The position numbers and the translations under genes were made by a program. Positions 20,715 through 28,146 of a stretch of 38,889 nt of DNA are shown one piece after another. Within the stretch, counting starts at the first letter, position 1, and each line of letters opens with the position of its first letter. Source of the stretch: JBBPYR01 sp038199755 (GTDB lineage Bacteria; Chloroflexota; Ktedonobacteria; Ktedonobacterales; Ktedonobacteraceae); NCBI GenBank assembly GCA_038199755.1, contig JBBPYR010000269.1:1-38889 (forward strand). Reading direction: 5' to 3'. Below the pieces are notes generated by a model that did no database searches, had not been told where the DNA came from, and saw only the letters and a program-made list of their open reading frames with translations.

Positions 20715-20829
20715 GCTGCTTCAACACTCTCATCCACTCATGATTCAGGGGTTCTTCAATGTTTGATACCCCCAGTTCTCTTTGTGCTTTTTTACTAGTG
20801 AGGTCATATTGCTGATCTTCGTAGAGATA

Positions 20830-20845
20830 GGTGTTTTATAACACC
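20830..20845. promoter_or_regulatory. Inverted repeat upstream of the sugar-binding protein gene
   Basis: GGTGTT-TTAT-AACACC is a 6+6 inverted repeat 32 bp before the ATG, overlapping a possible -10 element (TATAAC). It differs from the tandem operators at 19596-19621, so it may bind another regulator. Confidence 0.35.
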
Positions 20846-20876
20846 ATGGGCTCTGTGAAGAGAAAGGAACATTCTT

Positions 20877-22190
20877 ATGATGATTATTCAACGTCGAGAA
20901 TTGTTGAAGCGAGCGATGGCGCTCGGACTCAGTGCCTCAGGTGCGGCGGCACTTCTCGAAGCGTGTGGCGGACAGTCAACGACTACTACCGCTGGCGGTA
21001 AAGTCACGGTCAACCTGTATCATACTATCCCAACGGCCACAGAAACCTACTGGAAGCAACAGTTGCTCCCCGCGTTTCAGAAACAGTACCCCAACATGAA
21101 TCTGGTCACCTATCAACTGGGTGTTGAGGATCCGAAGGTGATCCGTACCAAGATCAAAGCGGGTGGTGATACCGCACCGGACATGGCCTGGCTGGAAAGT
21201 GGAGAGACCGGAACCTATGTGGGAGCCAATTTGTTGCCCGATGTGGATGGGTGGCTCAACTCGCACGCCAGCATCAAGCAGAATATTTTCCCCTCCCTTG
21301 TCAAGCTTTCGTCGTATCAGGGAAAGGTCTGGAGTTTTCCCTGGATGACCAACAACACCGCCATGCAAATCAACATTGATGCCTTCAATGCTGCTGGTGT
21401 TCCCATTCCCTCTCAGGATCCAACCAAAACCTGGACCTGGGCGCAGTTCGCCGATGCGTGTAAGAAGATTTCGCAGAAAGCGGGCATGAAGGGTTTCTTG
21501 ATGAACAACGGCGGGAATGGCTGGGATGCCTGGCTCTTCCATGCCTGGCTGGGCACCAACGGCGGTACCTTTCTGTCTGATGGCGGTGATCCCGGCTTTA
21601 ATAATGCAGCCGGAGCGGAGACCATGACCTTTCTGCAAAGTCTGGTCAAGGACAAATCCATCGCCTTCTCCGAGCCTGGGAAGGGCTACGACCCGAGCGG
21701 ATGGTACAATGGCAAGGCCGCGATCATGGCGAATGGCCCCTGGAACTTCCCCGATCTGGTCAAGTTTACCAAGTTCAAATTCACGGTGGTTCCGTATCCT
21801 GTCAACAAGCAGCCTGCCACGAACACCGGTGGGGATCAGTTGTTCGTCTTCAACAACAACCCGGACAAGGTCAACTACTCGTATGACTATGCACAATACA
21901 TGCTCTCGGATGCTTTCCAGGTAGGCTTCAATATCGAGTCGGGCAACTTGCCAGTGACGCAAAGTGCCACCAGCAGCGCGCAATATCAGGCCCATCTCAA
22001 GCAGTATCCTTTCCTCAACGGCTGGGTCAATAGCGTCCCCTATGGAGTGGCACGCTCGAGCCTGCCTCAGTCGACCGATGCGCAGAATGCTTTTGGGCAG
22101 AAGGCGTGGGATCCGATCATCCTGCAACTAGCGAATGTGCAACAGAGTTTAGCCAACGCCGCTTCTGCTGTTAGCGCACTTAAACCGTAG
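20877..22190 (+). CDS. Sugar ABC transporter substrate-binding lipoprotein
   Basis: A 437-residue family 1 extracellular solute-binding protein. The N-terminus has a twin-arginine-like RRELLKR, a hydrophobic stretch and a lipobox LEAC with Cys30, so the mature protein should be a membrane-anchored lipoprotein. A Thr-rich linker follows, then the binding fold (NLYHTIPTATETYWKQQLLPAFQKQYP; APDMAWLESGETG; WYNGKAAIMANGPWNFPDL). Its two permeases follow downstream and the LacI regulator precedes it. AGAAAGGA lies 8 bases before the first ATG; the adjacent second Met is also possible. The substrate is probably an oligosaccharide or fructoside, judged from the two flanking clan-J glycoside hydrolases. 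Confidence 0.94.
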   Translation: MMIIQRRELLKRAMALGLSASGAAALLEACGGQSTTTTAGGKVTVNLYHTIPTATETYWKQQLLPAFQKQYPNMNLVTYQLGVEDPKVIRTKIKAGGDTAPDMAWLESGETGTYVGANLLPDVDGWLNSHASIKQNIFPSLVKLSSYQGKVWSFPWMTNNTAMQINIDAFNAAGVPIPSQDPTKTWTWAQFADACKKISQKAGMKGFLMNNGGNGWDAWLFHAWLGTNGGTFLSDGGDPGFNNAAGAETMTFLQSLVKDKSIAFSEPGKGYDPSGWYNGKAAIMANGPWNFPDLVKFTKFKFTVVPYPVNKQPATNTGGDQLFVFNNNPDKVNYSYDYAQYMLSDAFQVGFNIESGNLPVTQSATSSAQYQAHLKQYPFLNGWVNSVPYGVARSSLPQSTDAQNAFGQKAWDPIILQLANVQQSLANAASAVSALKP

Positions 22191-22292
22191 TCAGCGGCAG
22201 CGGTCGGAAGAGAGCTGGAGGGTCGATCACAGCCCCTCCAGTGTCCAACGGCTGCTGCCGACTGTCCTGTCGTCTCTCTGTGTACAGAGAGA
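22189..22292 (+). other. Intercistronic hairpins between binding protein and permease
   Basis: A compound hairpin has an outer stem 22189-22201 with 22251-22263 (11 of 13 pairs) and an inner stem CTGGAGGG/CCCTCCAG (22215-22222, 22234-22241). A second palindrome, TCTCTCTGT-GT-ACAGAGAGA, follows at 22273-22292. There is no U-tract. Such elements after a binding-protein gene commonly stabilise its mRNA or reduce read-through, giving more binding protein than permease. Confidence 0.6.
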
Positions 22293-22299
22293 ACATTTT

Positions 22300-22317
22300 C
22301 ATGAGGAGGTTCTCATG
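22300..22317 (+). promoter_or_regulatory. Hairpin sequestering the SD and start codon of the first permease
   Basis: CATGAG (22300-22305) pairs with CTCATG (22312-22317). The stem contains the ATG of the permease gene and the GAGG of the ribosome site is in the 6-base loop and adjoining stem. This could limit initiation unless translation or a factor opens it. Confidence 0.45.
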
Positions 22318-23259
22318 CAACAAGCACAGGTTCGAGACCAAGTCAACACGAGGGGAGTGAGCCAACGAGAGCGCACCACAAAGACCATTTTGAGGCAGCT
22401 TCAAGCCTTCTCATTCACGCTGCCTGCCCTTGTGTTGCTTGCTATCTTTCTGCTCTATCCCATCGGCTATGTCATCTTCCTGAGTTTCCAACGCTGGAAT
22501 TTGTTAGGTAGCCCTCAGTTTATTGGCCTACAGAACTACAACACCATTCTCTTCCGCGATTCGTCCTTTTTACAGTCGGTGGGTGCGACCGTCCTCTTTG
22601 TGGTGCTGGCGGTGCCCACACAAGTAGCACTCGGACTGCTTCTGGCTATTCTGCTCGACACGGAGTTTCGAGGACGGACCTTCTTTCGTGCCGTGTTCTT
22701 CATTCCTCTGGTGATCTCCTTTGTGGCAGCGGGAACCGTTTTCCAGTGGATGTTCTCCACAGGAGCTGATCTTGGTCTGTTCCCCCAGTTGCTCGCCAAT
22801 ATCGGCATTACGTTTCCTGATTGGCAACACACCAATGGGCTATGGGCCATGATCGTCGTCGTGGTGATGAACACGTGGAAGTCAGCAGGCTTCGCGATGA
22901 TTCTCTATCTAGCGGGTCTACAGTCTATCAATCCTGACTACTACGAGGCTGCACGGCTCGACGGAGTGGGGAACGCATGGCAACGCTTCCGCTATATCTC
23001 GTGGCCTCTGCTGGTACCGACGACGACGTTGCTTATTATCACCAACACGATTGGTAGCTTTCAAGCCTTTGTCCCTTTTTATGTCATGACCAATGGAGGG
23101 CCGACTGGGGCGACCACCACGCTCGTTTTCTACATCTATAACAACTTTGCCAATCGAACAGGCATTGCGACGGCGGCGGCGACGGTCTTCCTGTTGGGAG
23201 TCCTGATGATTACGGCGGTGCAACTCTTGATTACACGCCGACAAGAAGCATACATGTAA
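22315..23259 (+). CDS. Sugar ABC transporter permease (MalF/UgpA type)
   Basis: A 314-residue inner-membrane permease with six membrane segments after a polar N-terminus of about 35 residues. The first begins FTLPALVLLAIFLLYPIGYVIFLS. The EAA cytoplasmic loop that contacts the ATPase is present as YEAARLDGVGNAWQRFRYISWPLL. It forms a heterodimer with the following permease, encoded 26 bp downstream. GAGGAGG precedes the ATG but is partly paired in a small hairpin. Confidence 0.95.
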   Translation: MQQAQVRDQVNTRGVSQRERTTKTILRQLQAFSFTLPALVLLAIFLLYPIGYVIFLSFQRWNLLGSPQFIGLQNYNTILFRDSSFLQSVGATVLFVVLAVPTQVALGLLLAILLDTEFRGRTFFRAVFFIPLVISFVAAGTVFQWMFSTGADLGLFPQLLANIGITFPDWQHTNGLWAMIVVVVMNTWKSAGFAMILYLAGLQSINPDYYEAARLDGVGNAWQRFRYISWPLLVPTTTLLIITNTIGSFQAFVPFYVMTNGGPTGATTTLVFYIYNNFANRTGIATAAATVFLLGVLMITAVQLLITRRQEAYM

Positions 23260-23285
23260 ATGAAGAGTCTGGAAGGAGTTTACGT

Positions 23286-24125
23286 ATGACTACGCAACGA
23301 CGCTGGAGCATCGTGCTCAAATATGGAGTTCTGGGTGTTCTCGCAGTGATCATTCTCTTCCCTTTTTTCTGGATGCTGGCGACTTCGCTCAAAACGAATA
23401 CCGAGGCCATCACCAACCCTACCGCGTTGTTTCCTGCCGTTCCGCAGTGGAGCAATTACCCGGCAGTCGCGGTTGCCCTGAACTTCTGGCGTGAAACCCT
23501 CAACTCGCTAATCATGTCGTTAGGGGTAACTTTGGGTCAGATCATCCTCTCGTCCCTGGCAGGCTATGCGTTCGCACGCTTACCCTTCTTTGGGCGTGAT
23601 ATACTCTTTGTGCTCATCCTGGCAACGCTTATCATTCCGTTCGAGATTCTGTTTGTGCCGCTCTATTTGATGCTGGCAGGTTGGGGTGGCTGGCTCAACA
23701 CCTTTGCGGCTTTAATTATCCCCAGTCTAGCGAGTCCGTTCGCCATCTTCGTGTTCCGCCAGTTCTTCATTGGCATACCCAAAGAACTGGATGAGGCAGC
23801 GAAGATCGATGGCGCAGGTTATTACCGCATCTTCTGGACGGTGATGCTCCCCCTCGCTGGTCCTGCCATAGCGACGGTGTTTATCCTGACCTTCCTGGCC
23901 CAATGGAGTGACTTGCTGAAGCCACTGGTGTTCACATCATCGCCGGACATGTACACGTTGCAACAAGGCTTGGCGATCAACCTGAGTCGGGGAGCGAACT
24001 TGGTGCCAAACCTGGCGACCCTCATGGCTGGTGTCGTGCTTGCCAGTATTGTGCCTGTTCTGATGTTCCTGCTTGGGCAAAAATACTTCGTGCGTAGTGT
24101 CGCATCAAGCGGCATTAAAGGGTAG
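23286..24125 (+). CDS. Sugar ABC transporter permease (MalG/UgpE type)
   Basis: A 279-residue permease of the second carbohydrate-uptake type, with six membrane segments starting GVLGVLAVIILFPFFWMLATSLK. The characteristic EAA loop is DEAAKIDGAGYYRIFWTVMLPLAGPA. AAGGAG lies 8 bases before the ATG. The hydrolase gene follows after 15 bp, so the three genes form a tight operon. No ATP-binding subunit is encoded nearby, so a shared MsiK/MalK-type ATPase must be supplied from elsewhere in the genome. Confidence 0.95.
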   Translation: MTTQRRWSIVLKYGVLGVLAVIILFPFFWMLATSLKTNTEAITNPTALFPAVPQWSNYPAVAVALNFWRETLNSLIMSLGVTLGQIILSSLAGYAFARLPFFGRDILFVLILATLIIPFEILFVPLYLMLAGWGGWLNTFAALIIPSLASPFAIFVFRQFFIGIPKELDEAAKIDGAGYYRIFWTVMLPLAGPAIATVFILTFLAQWSDLLKPLVFTSSPDMYTLQQGLAINLSRGANLVPNLATLMAGVVLASIVPVLMFLLGQKYFVRSVASSGIKG

Positions 24126-24140
24126 GGAGGGCTGTAGAGC

Positions 24141-25133
24141 ATGGTTTTCATCCCCGAAGAACACTATCTGTGGGATTTCTGGCTAGTCTCACCTCAGGAG
24201 TGGGTAGACGCACACGCTCTCTACCACCTGTACTACCTGCAAGCACCACGCTCGCTGCACGATCCAAACTTACGACACAGTGTCGCAACGGTTGGACATG
24301 CCGTTTCACTCGATTTGCGACAGTGGGTGCATCGTGGCACCGTTTTAGAAGCGGGTCGGCCTGGCAGTTGGGACGACCGTGCTATCTGGACGGGGAGCGT
24401 GACGGTTCGGGACAGCCTTGCCTACATGTTCTACACGGGGCTGAGCCAGGCTGAGCAAGCCCCTGTCCAGCGCATCGGGCTTGCCGTCTCGGCTGACCTC
24501 GTACACTGGGAACGGCACCCCGGCAATCCACTGCTCGAGGTTGACACACGCTGGTACGAGCCACAGAGCGTCGAGCAAGAGGGGACACAGACGTGGCGCG
24601 ACCCGCATGTCGTGTATGCTGCAGATGAGAAGGCATACTATATGTTCCTGTCTGCACGCGTCAATGAAGGTTCACACGATGGACGTGCCGTGATTGGTCT
24701 GGCACGCTCAACGGATCTGCTCTCATGGGAGCTGCTGCCGCCGGTGAGCATACCAGGGGCCTTCACGGAGATGGAGGTTCCACAGGTCGTCCCGCTGAAC
24801 GGTCGCTACTACCTGCTGTTCTGCGCAACCCGGCACGGTGCCGCGCACGCTGGCAAGAGCTGGGTGGGCACGCACTACCTCGTCGCCGACAAGCTGACGG
24901 GACCCTACCGTCAGCTCACCGACGAACCGCTTGTCGCGGACACTCCCGGCACCTACTATGCTGGTAAACTGGTTCCGGGTAGCGAGGGTGAACTCTTTTT
25001 CATGGCATGGCGGCAGTGGGACGAAGAGGGCAACTTCAGTGGAAGCCTCTCCGATCCCGCAGAAGTGCATATCCTGCCTGACGGTCGTTTGCACGTTGAG
25101 CAACAGCAGTTGTGGGCAGTTCATCATCATTAA
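24141..25133 (+). CDS. Clan GH-J glycoside hydrolase (GH32/GH68-like)
   Basis: A 330-residue single-domain five-bladed beta-propeller hydrolase. Likely catalytic residues are Asp12 in WDFW (nucleophile, like WDSW of GH68 or NDPN of GH32), Asp154 in WRDP (transition-state stabiliser) and Glu212 in EVPQ (acid/base). It also has HAVSLDLRQW, IWTGSV and LAVSADLVHWERHP. It lacks the C-terminal beta-sandwich of typical GH32 enzymes, and it has no signal peptide. It is the last gene of the transporter operon (AGGGAGG upstream, 15 bp from the permease), so it probably hydrolyses the imported fructoside in the cytoplasm. Exact family and linkage are not decided by the sequence alone. Confidence 0.85.
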   Translation: MVFIPEEHYLWDFWLVSPQEWVDAHALYHLYYLQAPRSLHDPNLRHSVATVGHAVSLDLRQWVHRGTVLEAGRPGSWDDRAIWTGSVTVRDSLAYMFYTGLSQAEQAPVQRIGLAVSADLVHWERHPGNPLLEVDTRWYEPQSVEQEGTQTWRDPHVVYAADEKAYYMFLSARVNEGSHDGRAVIGLARSTDLLSWELLPPVSIPGAFTEMEVPQVVPLNGRYYLLFCATRHGAAHAGKSWVGTHYLVADKLTGPYRQLTDEPLVADTPGTYYAGKLVPGSEGELFFMAWRQWDEEGNFSGSLSDPAEVHILPDGRLHVEQQQLWAVHHH

Positions 25134-25161
25134 CAAATTAAGCTGGTAATAAGACGATGCT

Positions 25162-25248
25162 GTAGGAGCCAGATTGATCGCGCCCCTCGTGCCCGTTGAG
25201 GGGCGATTCGCGAACGGGTACGGGGGGCGCGATCAATCTGGCCCCTAC
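25162..25248. repeat. Dispersed palindromic repeat, copy B (complete)
   Basis: A complete hairpin bounded by GTAGGAGCCAGATTGATCGC and its near-complement ending CCCCTAC. The inner part CCCGTTGAGGGGCGATTCGCGAACGGG repeats the core of copy A (GCGATTCGC loop). It lies in the gap after the hydrolase operon. Arms and loop are conserved between copies while stem bases covary, suggesting that structure matters or that both derive from one mobile palindrome. Confidence 0.8.
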
Positions 25249-25401
25249 GGAGGCAGCGCGCTTCGCTGCTGCCCATGACGAGCGATCCCTATTCCCAGTT
25301 TTAATTGTTAACCTCCATAAACTGGCTGAACGCGGATTGTAGATATTCTTCTCACACATGTGGTTATTCATTTATAGTGTACTCACAATTTTGTGATATA
25401 C

Positions 25402-25430
25402 TTGACAATGAGTTAATATGGTGTTATAGT
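25402..25430 (+). promoter_or_regulatory. Near-consensus promoter of the first phasin gene
   Basis: TTGACA (25402-25407) and TATAGT (25425-25430) are spaced 17 bp, with start of transcription expected near 25437. This gives a leader of about 200 bases before the phasin ATG at 25637. A 52-codon ORF (25440-25598) lies in that leader but has no clear ribosome site. Confidence 0.75.
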
Positions 25431-25636
25431 TGAAACGAGATGAAGAAGCATTTACATCGCCCATTCATTCTTCAGGAACAGCTTCGGCACTCCCTGCTTC
25501 TGTTTACTTCCAGCAATGCCACACAACATCTCCTCAGTCGATTGGACGAGGAGCCAGGGTTAGGATCATGGTGCTCTGATATTTCAGAGATTGCGTGAAA
25601 AGCCCTGACTTACCGCATATAAAGGATCATTACATA

Positions 25637-26101
25637 ATGACAACAACACCAAGAAACAAAGCAACCCTCGCAGTTGAGGCACAAGAACAATATGCCCACA
25701 ATGCTCAGGAAATAACAAAACGTCTGGCTACCGCTCAGGCGCGCAACGTGAAGTATACCCAAAGTATCTTTGAGAACACGATGGCATTGCTCAAGAGCAA
25801 CTTAGAAGATACACGCTCCATGGTAGAGCAATGGGGATCACAAGCGACTCCCGAGGTCTCCAAGACCTACATGAACCTCTTCACCGCCCCGTTCACCGCG
25901 TATCAGCAGACGCTTGAGGGCCTAGAGGCCGCTTCCAGACAAATGTTTGATACAGTGGAATCCGCCTCACGGCAAATGTTCGAGGGCGTAGAAAGCGCCT
26001 CAAGACAGATGTTTGAGGGCATGGAGAATCCCACCAAAAAGAGCTTCGAGAACTTCCAAAAAGTTGCCAAGAGTTTTGAGCATGCTGACCATTCAAAATA
26101 A
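25637..26101 (+). CDS. Phasin-like PHA-granule protein, copy 1
   Basis: A 154-residue helical, amphipathic protein. The start MTTTPRNKATLA is chosen because AAAGGA lies 10 bases upstream; a GTG start 14 codons earlier has no support. It has QARNVKYTQSIFENTMALLKS, then FTAYQQTLEGLEAASRQMF, and after that three near-identical 11-residue units ending SRQMFDTV/SRQMFEGV/SRQMFEGM. Both signature segments recur in the protein encoded at 30061-30660, so the two are paralogues. Phasins coat polyhydroxyalkanoate granules; this role is inferred from the fold and from the nearby PHA synthase gene. Its operon structure is monocistronic: a consensus promoter precedes it and a hairpin follows. Confidence 0.78.
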   Translation: MTTTPRNKATLAVEAQEQYAHNAQEITKRLATAQARNVKYTQSIFENTMALLKSNLEDTRSMVEQWGSQATPEVSKTYMNLFTAPFTAYQQTLEGLEAASRQMFDTVESASRQMFEGVESASRQMFEGMENPTKKSFENFQKVAKSFEHADHSK

Positions 26102-26119
26102 TGGTTGCTAGCATGTAGC

Positions 26120-26149
26120 ACTCACGAGAACTCACGAGAACTCACAAGC
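26120..26149. repeat. Three tandem 10-bp repeats
   Basis: ACTCACGAGA occurs twice and ACTCACAAGC once in succession, just after the phasin-1 stop. They are too few and too short for a CRISPR or known element; replication slippage is the simplest origin. Confidence 0.6.
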
Positions 26150-26158
26150 ACCCGCAAA

Positions 26159-26199
26159 AACGAACACTCTGGCAGGTATTGTCGGGGTGTTCGTTCTTA
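26159..26199 (+). terminator. Terminator of the first phasin gene
   Basis: AACGAACAC (26159-26167) pairs with GTGTTCGTT (26187-26195), followed by a short CTT. The loop is 19 bases. It lies 57 bp past the phasin stop. Confidence 0.6.
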
Positions 26200-26314
26200 C
26201 GAGTGTGCGAGACGAGGGCATGATGGCATAGCCATATTCCACTTTTCATCTATTCAGAGGAAATAAATCTACAATATATTTCACTATAAATACTAAACTG
26301 TAGTACATTAATGA

Positions 26315-26343
26315 TTGACTTTTTGAAAAAGGTGTGGTATAAT
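26315..26343 (+). promoter_or_regulatory. Consensus promoter of the aldehyde dehydrogenase gene
   Basis: TTGACT (26315-26320) and TATAAT (26338-26343) are separated by 17 bp. The leader to the ATG at 26501 would be about 150 bases. The rest of the 26200-26500 gap is AT-rich and shows no gene. Confidence 0.8.
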
Positions 26344-26500
26344 TATAGTGAATTAACAGCTTGTACAACGCTATTTCTTCTCTCAGAAGCGGCTTCAGTA
26401 CTTCTCTTCTTCTGTGCTACCTCAGTAAGGATACACACTATCCGAGTCAATTCAAAGCAAAGCTGTTCGTCAACAAAGAACGGCAGAAAGAGTCAAAAAC

Positions 26501-27994
26501 ATGGCAGTTTCAAATATAGAGATCACCATGGCACGAGAAGTTACGCAGTTTTTAGCCAAGCCTCACAAGTTGCTCATCAACGGAGAGTGGGTCGGAGCTG
26601 CTTCTGGCAAGTTTTTCCCTGTCTACAATCCAGCAACGGGCAAGATTATCGCCCAGGTAGCTGAGGGCGACAAAGAAGATATCAATCAGGCCGTGCGAGC
26701 GGCACGTAAAGCCTTTGATGGCGGCCCGTGGCGAACCATGTCCCCTTCCCAAAGAGGGCGCTTGATCTGGCGGGTCGCTGACTTGCTTGAGCAGCATAGC
26801 GAGGAGTTTGCCCAACTCGAATCGCTTGATAATGGCAAGCCTATCTCGGAGTCCCGTGCGGCTGATGTTCCCCTGGCGGTGGACCTGTTCCGCTACATGG
26901 CGGGCTGGGCCAGCAAGATTGAGGGAAACACCATTCCCCTCTCCATGCCGGGCAAGTACTTCGCCTATACGTTGCGCGAGCCCGTCGGCGTGGTTGGTCA
27001 AATCATTCCGTGGAATTTCCCCTTGCTTATGGCCGCTTGGAAATTGGGGCCAGCACTCGCAGCTGGATGCACAGTCATCCTCAAGCCAGCATCGCTGACG
27101 CCACTCACCGCCTTGAGGCTCGGAGAGCTTATCATCGAGGCAGGTATCCCAGCAGGGGTGGTGAACATCGTGACAGGGCCTGGTCAGACGACTGGGGCAG
27201 CACTTGCCGCCCATCCTGATGTGGATAAGATAGCGATCACTGGATCAACCGAGGTTGGCAAGCAGATCGTGCATGCAGCGACAGGCAACCTCAAGAAGGT
27301 CTCGCTTGAATTGGGCGGGAAGTCACCTAACATTGTCCTGAAGGATGCGGACATGAACATCGCCATCCAAGGAGCTGCCAATGCCATTTTCTTCAATCAG
27401 GGACAGGTATGTTGCGCTGGCTCGCGTCTGTACGTGCAAGAAGCAGTCTATGACCAAGTCGTCGAGGGTGTTGCTAAGCAGGCCAAGAAGATCAAGGTCG
27501 GCCCAGGTCTCAACCCTGAGACACAAATGGGGCCATTAATATCCGATCATCAATTAGGCCTCGTCTCTGACTATGTGAAATCTGGCATCGCCAGTGGAGC
27601 TACGGCACTCAGTGGCGGGCACAGATACGGCGATGAGGGCTACTTCCTTGAGCCGACGGTGCTGGCTCAAGCGAAGCAGGAGATGCAGGTTGTGCAGGAA
27701 GAGATCTTTGGACCAGTCTTGGTGGCCTTGCCATTCAAGGAAGTCGAAGAGCTGCTCCCACTTGCCAATGATTCGATGTACGGTTTGGCCGCTGGCATTT
27801 GGACTAAAGATATCAGCAAGGCCCACACGATTGCAGCGCAGCTTCATGCTGGTACGGTGTGGATCAACTGCTACAATGTGTTTGACGCGGCAATGCCATT
27901 TGGTGGCTACAAGCAGTCTGGTTGGGGTCGGGAGATGGGTCACGAGGTGCTTGAAAACTACACCGAGGTCAAGTCGGTCTGTATCAAGTTGTAA
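26501..27994 (+). CDS. NAD(P)-dependent aldehyde dehydrogenase
   Basis: A 497-residue enzyme of the classical ALDH1/2-like group oxidising aldehydes to acids with NAD(P)+. Visible sites: the cofactor-binding IIPWNFPLLMAAWKLGPALAAGC and ITGSTEVGK, general base Glu in LELGGKSPN, and catalytic Cys in FNQGQVCCAGSR. The C-terminal PFGGYKQSGWGREMG completes the fold. A start nine codons later (MAREVTQF) is also possible, since neither ATG has a strong SD. The gene converges on phaC and lies between the two phasin genes, so it may feed or drain acyl or aldehyde intermediates of storage metabolism; the substrate itself is not predictable. Confidence 0.95.
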   Translation: MAVSNIEITMAREVTQFLAKPHKLLINGEWVGAASGKFFPVYNPATGKIIAQVAEGDKEDINQAVRAARKAFDGGPWRTMSPSQRGRLIWRVADLLEQHSEEFAQLESLDNGKPISESRAADVPLAVDLFRYMAGWASKIEGNTIPLSMPGKYFAYTLREPVGVVGQIIPWNFPLLMAAWKLGPALAAGCTVILKPASLTPLTALRLGELIIEAGIPAGVVNIVTGPGQTTGAALAAHPDVDKIAITGSTEVGKQIVHAATGNLKKVSLELGGKSPNIVLKDADMNIAIQGAANAIFFNQGQVCCAGSRLYVQEAVYDQVVEGVAKQAKKIKVGPGLNPETQMGPLISDHQLGLVSDYVKSGIASGATALSGGHRYGDEGYFLEPTVLAQAKQEMQVVQEEIFGPVLVALPFKEVEELLPLANDSMYGLAAGIWTKDISKAHTIAAQLHAGTVWINCYNVFDAAMPFGGYKQSGWGREMGHEVLENYTEVKSVCIKL

Positions 27995-28015
27995 CACTCC
28001 CTGATAGAAAGATAC

Positions 28016-28089
28016 GTCAAGAGCGATGCTCAGAGTGCTTGCGGTTATTATCGATAATAACCGCAAGCACTCTGAGCATCGCTCTTGAC
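28016..28089. terminator. Perfect 74-bp palindrome between convergent ALDH and phaC
   Basis: Two 37-base arms are exactly complementary with no spacer (centre at 28052/28053, in TTATCGATAA). It lies 22 bp past the ALDH stop and 57 bp past the phaC stop. RNA of either strand would form a very stable hairpin, but there is no U-run on either side. It is best read as a bidirectional transcription end or mRNA-protecting element. Confidence 0.75.
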
Positions 28090-28146
28090 TCATGCATATA
28101 TGTTACGCTTTTCCCACCGAGATAAGCCATATTTTCGAAGGTAGGT

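Noticed and set aside
20976..22127. Long (383-codon) antisense open frame opposite the sugar-binding protein gene
   Set aside because: It mirrors the codon structure of the real gene, has no ribosome site and no recognisable domains; the plus-strand product is a clear solute-binding lipoprotein.
26120..26149. Tandem 10-bp repeats as a CRISPR or iteron array
   Set aside because: Only three adjacent units without spacers and no cas or rep genes; better seen as slippage.
26552..27214. 220-codon antisense open frame opposite the aldehyde dehydrogenase
   Set aside because: A shadow of the well-conserved ALDH frame, with Arg/His/Cys-rich random composition.
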